Positions 6,062 to 6,778 of a stretch of 6,778 nt of DNA are shown here, in pieces. The stretch comes from an uncultured Eubacteriales bacterium (lineage in GTDB: Bacteria; Bacillota; Clostridia; Oscillospirales; Acutalibacteraceae): NCBI GenBank assembly GCA_934444895.1, contig CAKSDA010000085.1, positions 1 to 6,778 of the forward strand, written 5' to 3'. How positions within the stretch are numbered: position 1 is the stretch's first letter; every line of letters starts with the position of its first letter. The position numbers were made by a program, and so were the translations under genes. Under the pieces are notes generated by a model. The model was not told the origin of the DNA and made no database searches. It saw only the letters and a program-made list of their open reading frames with translations.

Positions 6062-6778
6062 CTAACGCGGCATGATTTTATATACAGTATCAAGGCTGTA
6101 AGAATTTGCCGCTTTTATAATGTCCTCTCTTGTTACTCCGCTTATAAATTCATTATATTCTTCCGGAGTAATCAAATCCGCCTCTGCCGTTTTTGAACTG
6201 TACCAGGAATCTATTGCTGCCTGGCTGTCATTTATGCAAATAAGCGAATCTTTTATGCTTCTTTTTGATGAATTCAGTTCTTCGTCGGTGAAATCGCCTG
6301 ATTTTAATCTTTCAAGCTGATTTAATATTTCTTCTTCCGCCTTTTGTGCGTTTTGCGTTTCAATGCCGCAGTCAACCAACATATAGCCCTTTGTTCGGTT
6401 GGCTCTGGCTGCACAATAATAACAAAGACTCATTTTTTCCCTTACATTAACAAAAAGTTTTGAATATGGTCCTCCGCCGAACAGGTCGGCAAAAACCGCA
6501 AGATAGGCAGTTTCTCTGTCCGTTCCGGTAATATCGGTACAAAATCCCATTACCATTTTACCCTGGGTTATATCCATTTTTTCGCATATGCGTTTAACCT
6601 CCGGGGCCGGAGTTTTTAGTTTTGTTGGTTTTATGCTTACCGGTTGCCTTTGATATTTTGAAATTTTTTCTTTAAACATTTCAAAAAGCGCCGTAGGCAA
6701 CTCTTTTCCTACAACCTGAATACGAATTTCAGCCGACGCCAACAGGTCTTTCCATGTATCATAAAGATCCTTTGCCGT
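6062..6778 (-). CDS. yfmF: M16 family peptidase-like protein YmfF (partial, N-terminus outside window)
   Basis: The reading frame is open to the right window edge, so the 238 residues seen are only the C-terminal part of a protein usually about 420-430 long. A TTG at 6740-6742 could be taken as a start, but the frame continues upstream with sensible M16 sequence (DLYDTWKDLLASAEI), so it is internal. The visible part is the second M16 domain: a VVGK strand, then FGGGPYSKLFVNVREKMSLCYY with the Arg/Tyr pair typical of this half, then a helical C-terminus. The first half, where a zinc motif would be, is not visible; YmfF homologues generally lack it and serve as the non-catalytic partner of YmfH. 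That is family knowledge, not seen here. ymfH follows directly downstream. Confidence 0.88.
   Translation of the reverse strand, partial: TAKDLYDTWKDLLASAEIRIQVVGKELPTALFEMFKEKISKYQRQPVSIKPTKLKTPAPEVKRICEKMDITQGKMVMGFCTDITGTDRETAYLAVFADLFGGGPYSKLFVNVREKMSLCYYCAARANRTKGYMLVDCGIETQNAQKAEEEILNQLERLKSGDFTDEELNSSKRSIKDSLICINDSQAAIDSWYSSKTAEADLITPEEYNEFISGVTREDIIKAANSYSLDTVYKIMPR

Noticed and set aside
1..6778. CRISPR array, toxin-antitoxin, defence or phage gene cluster
   Set aside because: There are no spaced repeats of CRISPR type, and all the coding space is taken by housekeeping genes or the M16 pair; any accessory genes would lie left of the window.

Overview
The window is about 6.8 kb of bacterial housekeeping chromosome. 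Every recognisable gene lies on the minus strand, so transcription runs from the right edge to the left. The protein families, the AT-rich composition, the GGAGG-type ribosome binding sites and the order ymfF-ymfH-lgt-folD-guaA suggest a Gram-positive anaerobe of the class Clostridia. An Oscillospirales-like gut bacterium is my best guess; this is inferred from protein flavour, not from a 16S or a search.

Layout in the direction of transcription: (1) 6778-6062, the C-terminal part of a YmfF-type M16 peptidase homologue, cut by the window edge; (2) 6007-4730, its partner YmfH, with an intact HxxEH zinc site; (3) a 161-base gap with an 8-bp inverted repeat over the ymfH stop codon and a good sigma-A-type promoter for what follows; (4) 4568-3564, lgt, prolipoprotein diacylglyceryl transferase, with an unusual acidic C-terminal tail ending in five tandem pentapeptide repeats; (5) 3491-2643, folD; (6) 2626-1832, an unrecognised secreted-domain, single-pass membrane protein; (7) a 121-base AT-rich gap with a perfect TATAAT box; (8) 1710-181, guaA, GMP synthase.

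lgt, folD and the membrane protein are spaced like one operon. guaA may have its own promoter and may also receive readthrough. The genes do not form a dedicated pathway: lgt matures lipoproteins, folD makes the one-carbon folates used in purine synthesis, guaA makes GMP, and the M16 pair is a conserved Firmicutes module linked by name to EF-P modification.

The most interesting part is the last 180 bases, downstream of guaA. The 3' end of guaA is a known insertion site for integrative elements. Here the stop codon is followed by a short repeat of the guaA end, a tandem pair of TTTGCTATCA boxes one helical turn apart, and a long hairpin. This looks like one end of an integrated element or its scar, with any integrase lying outside the window. 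I see no new multi-gene system in the rest.
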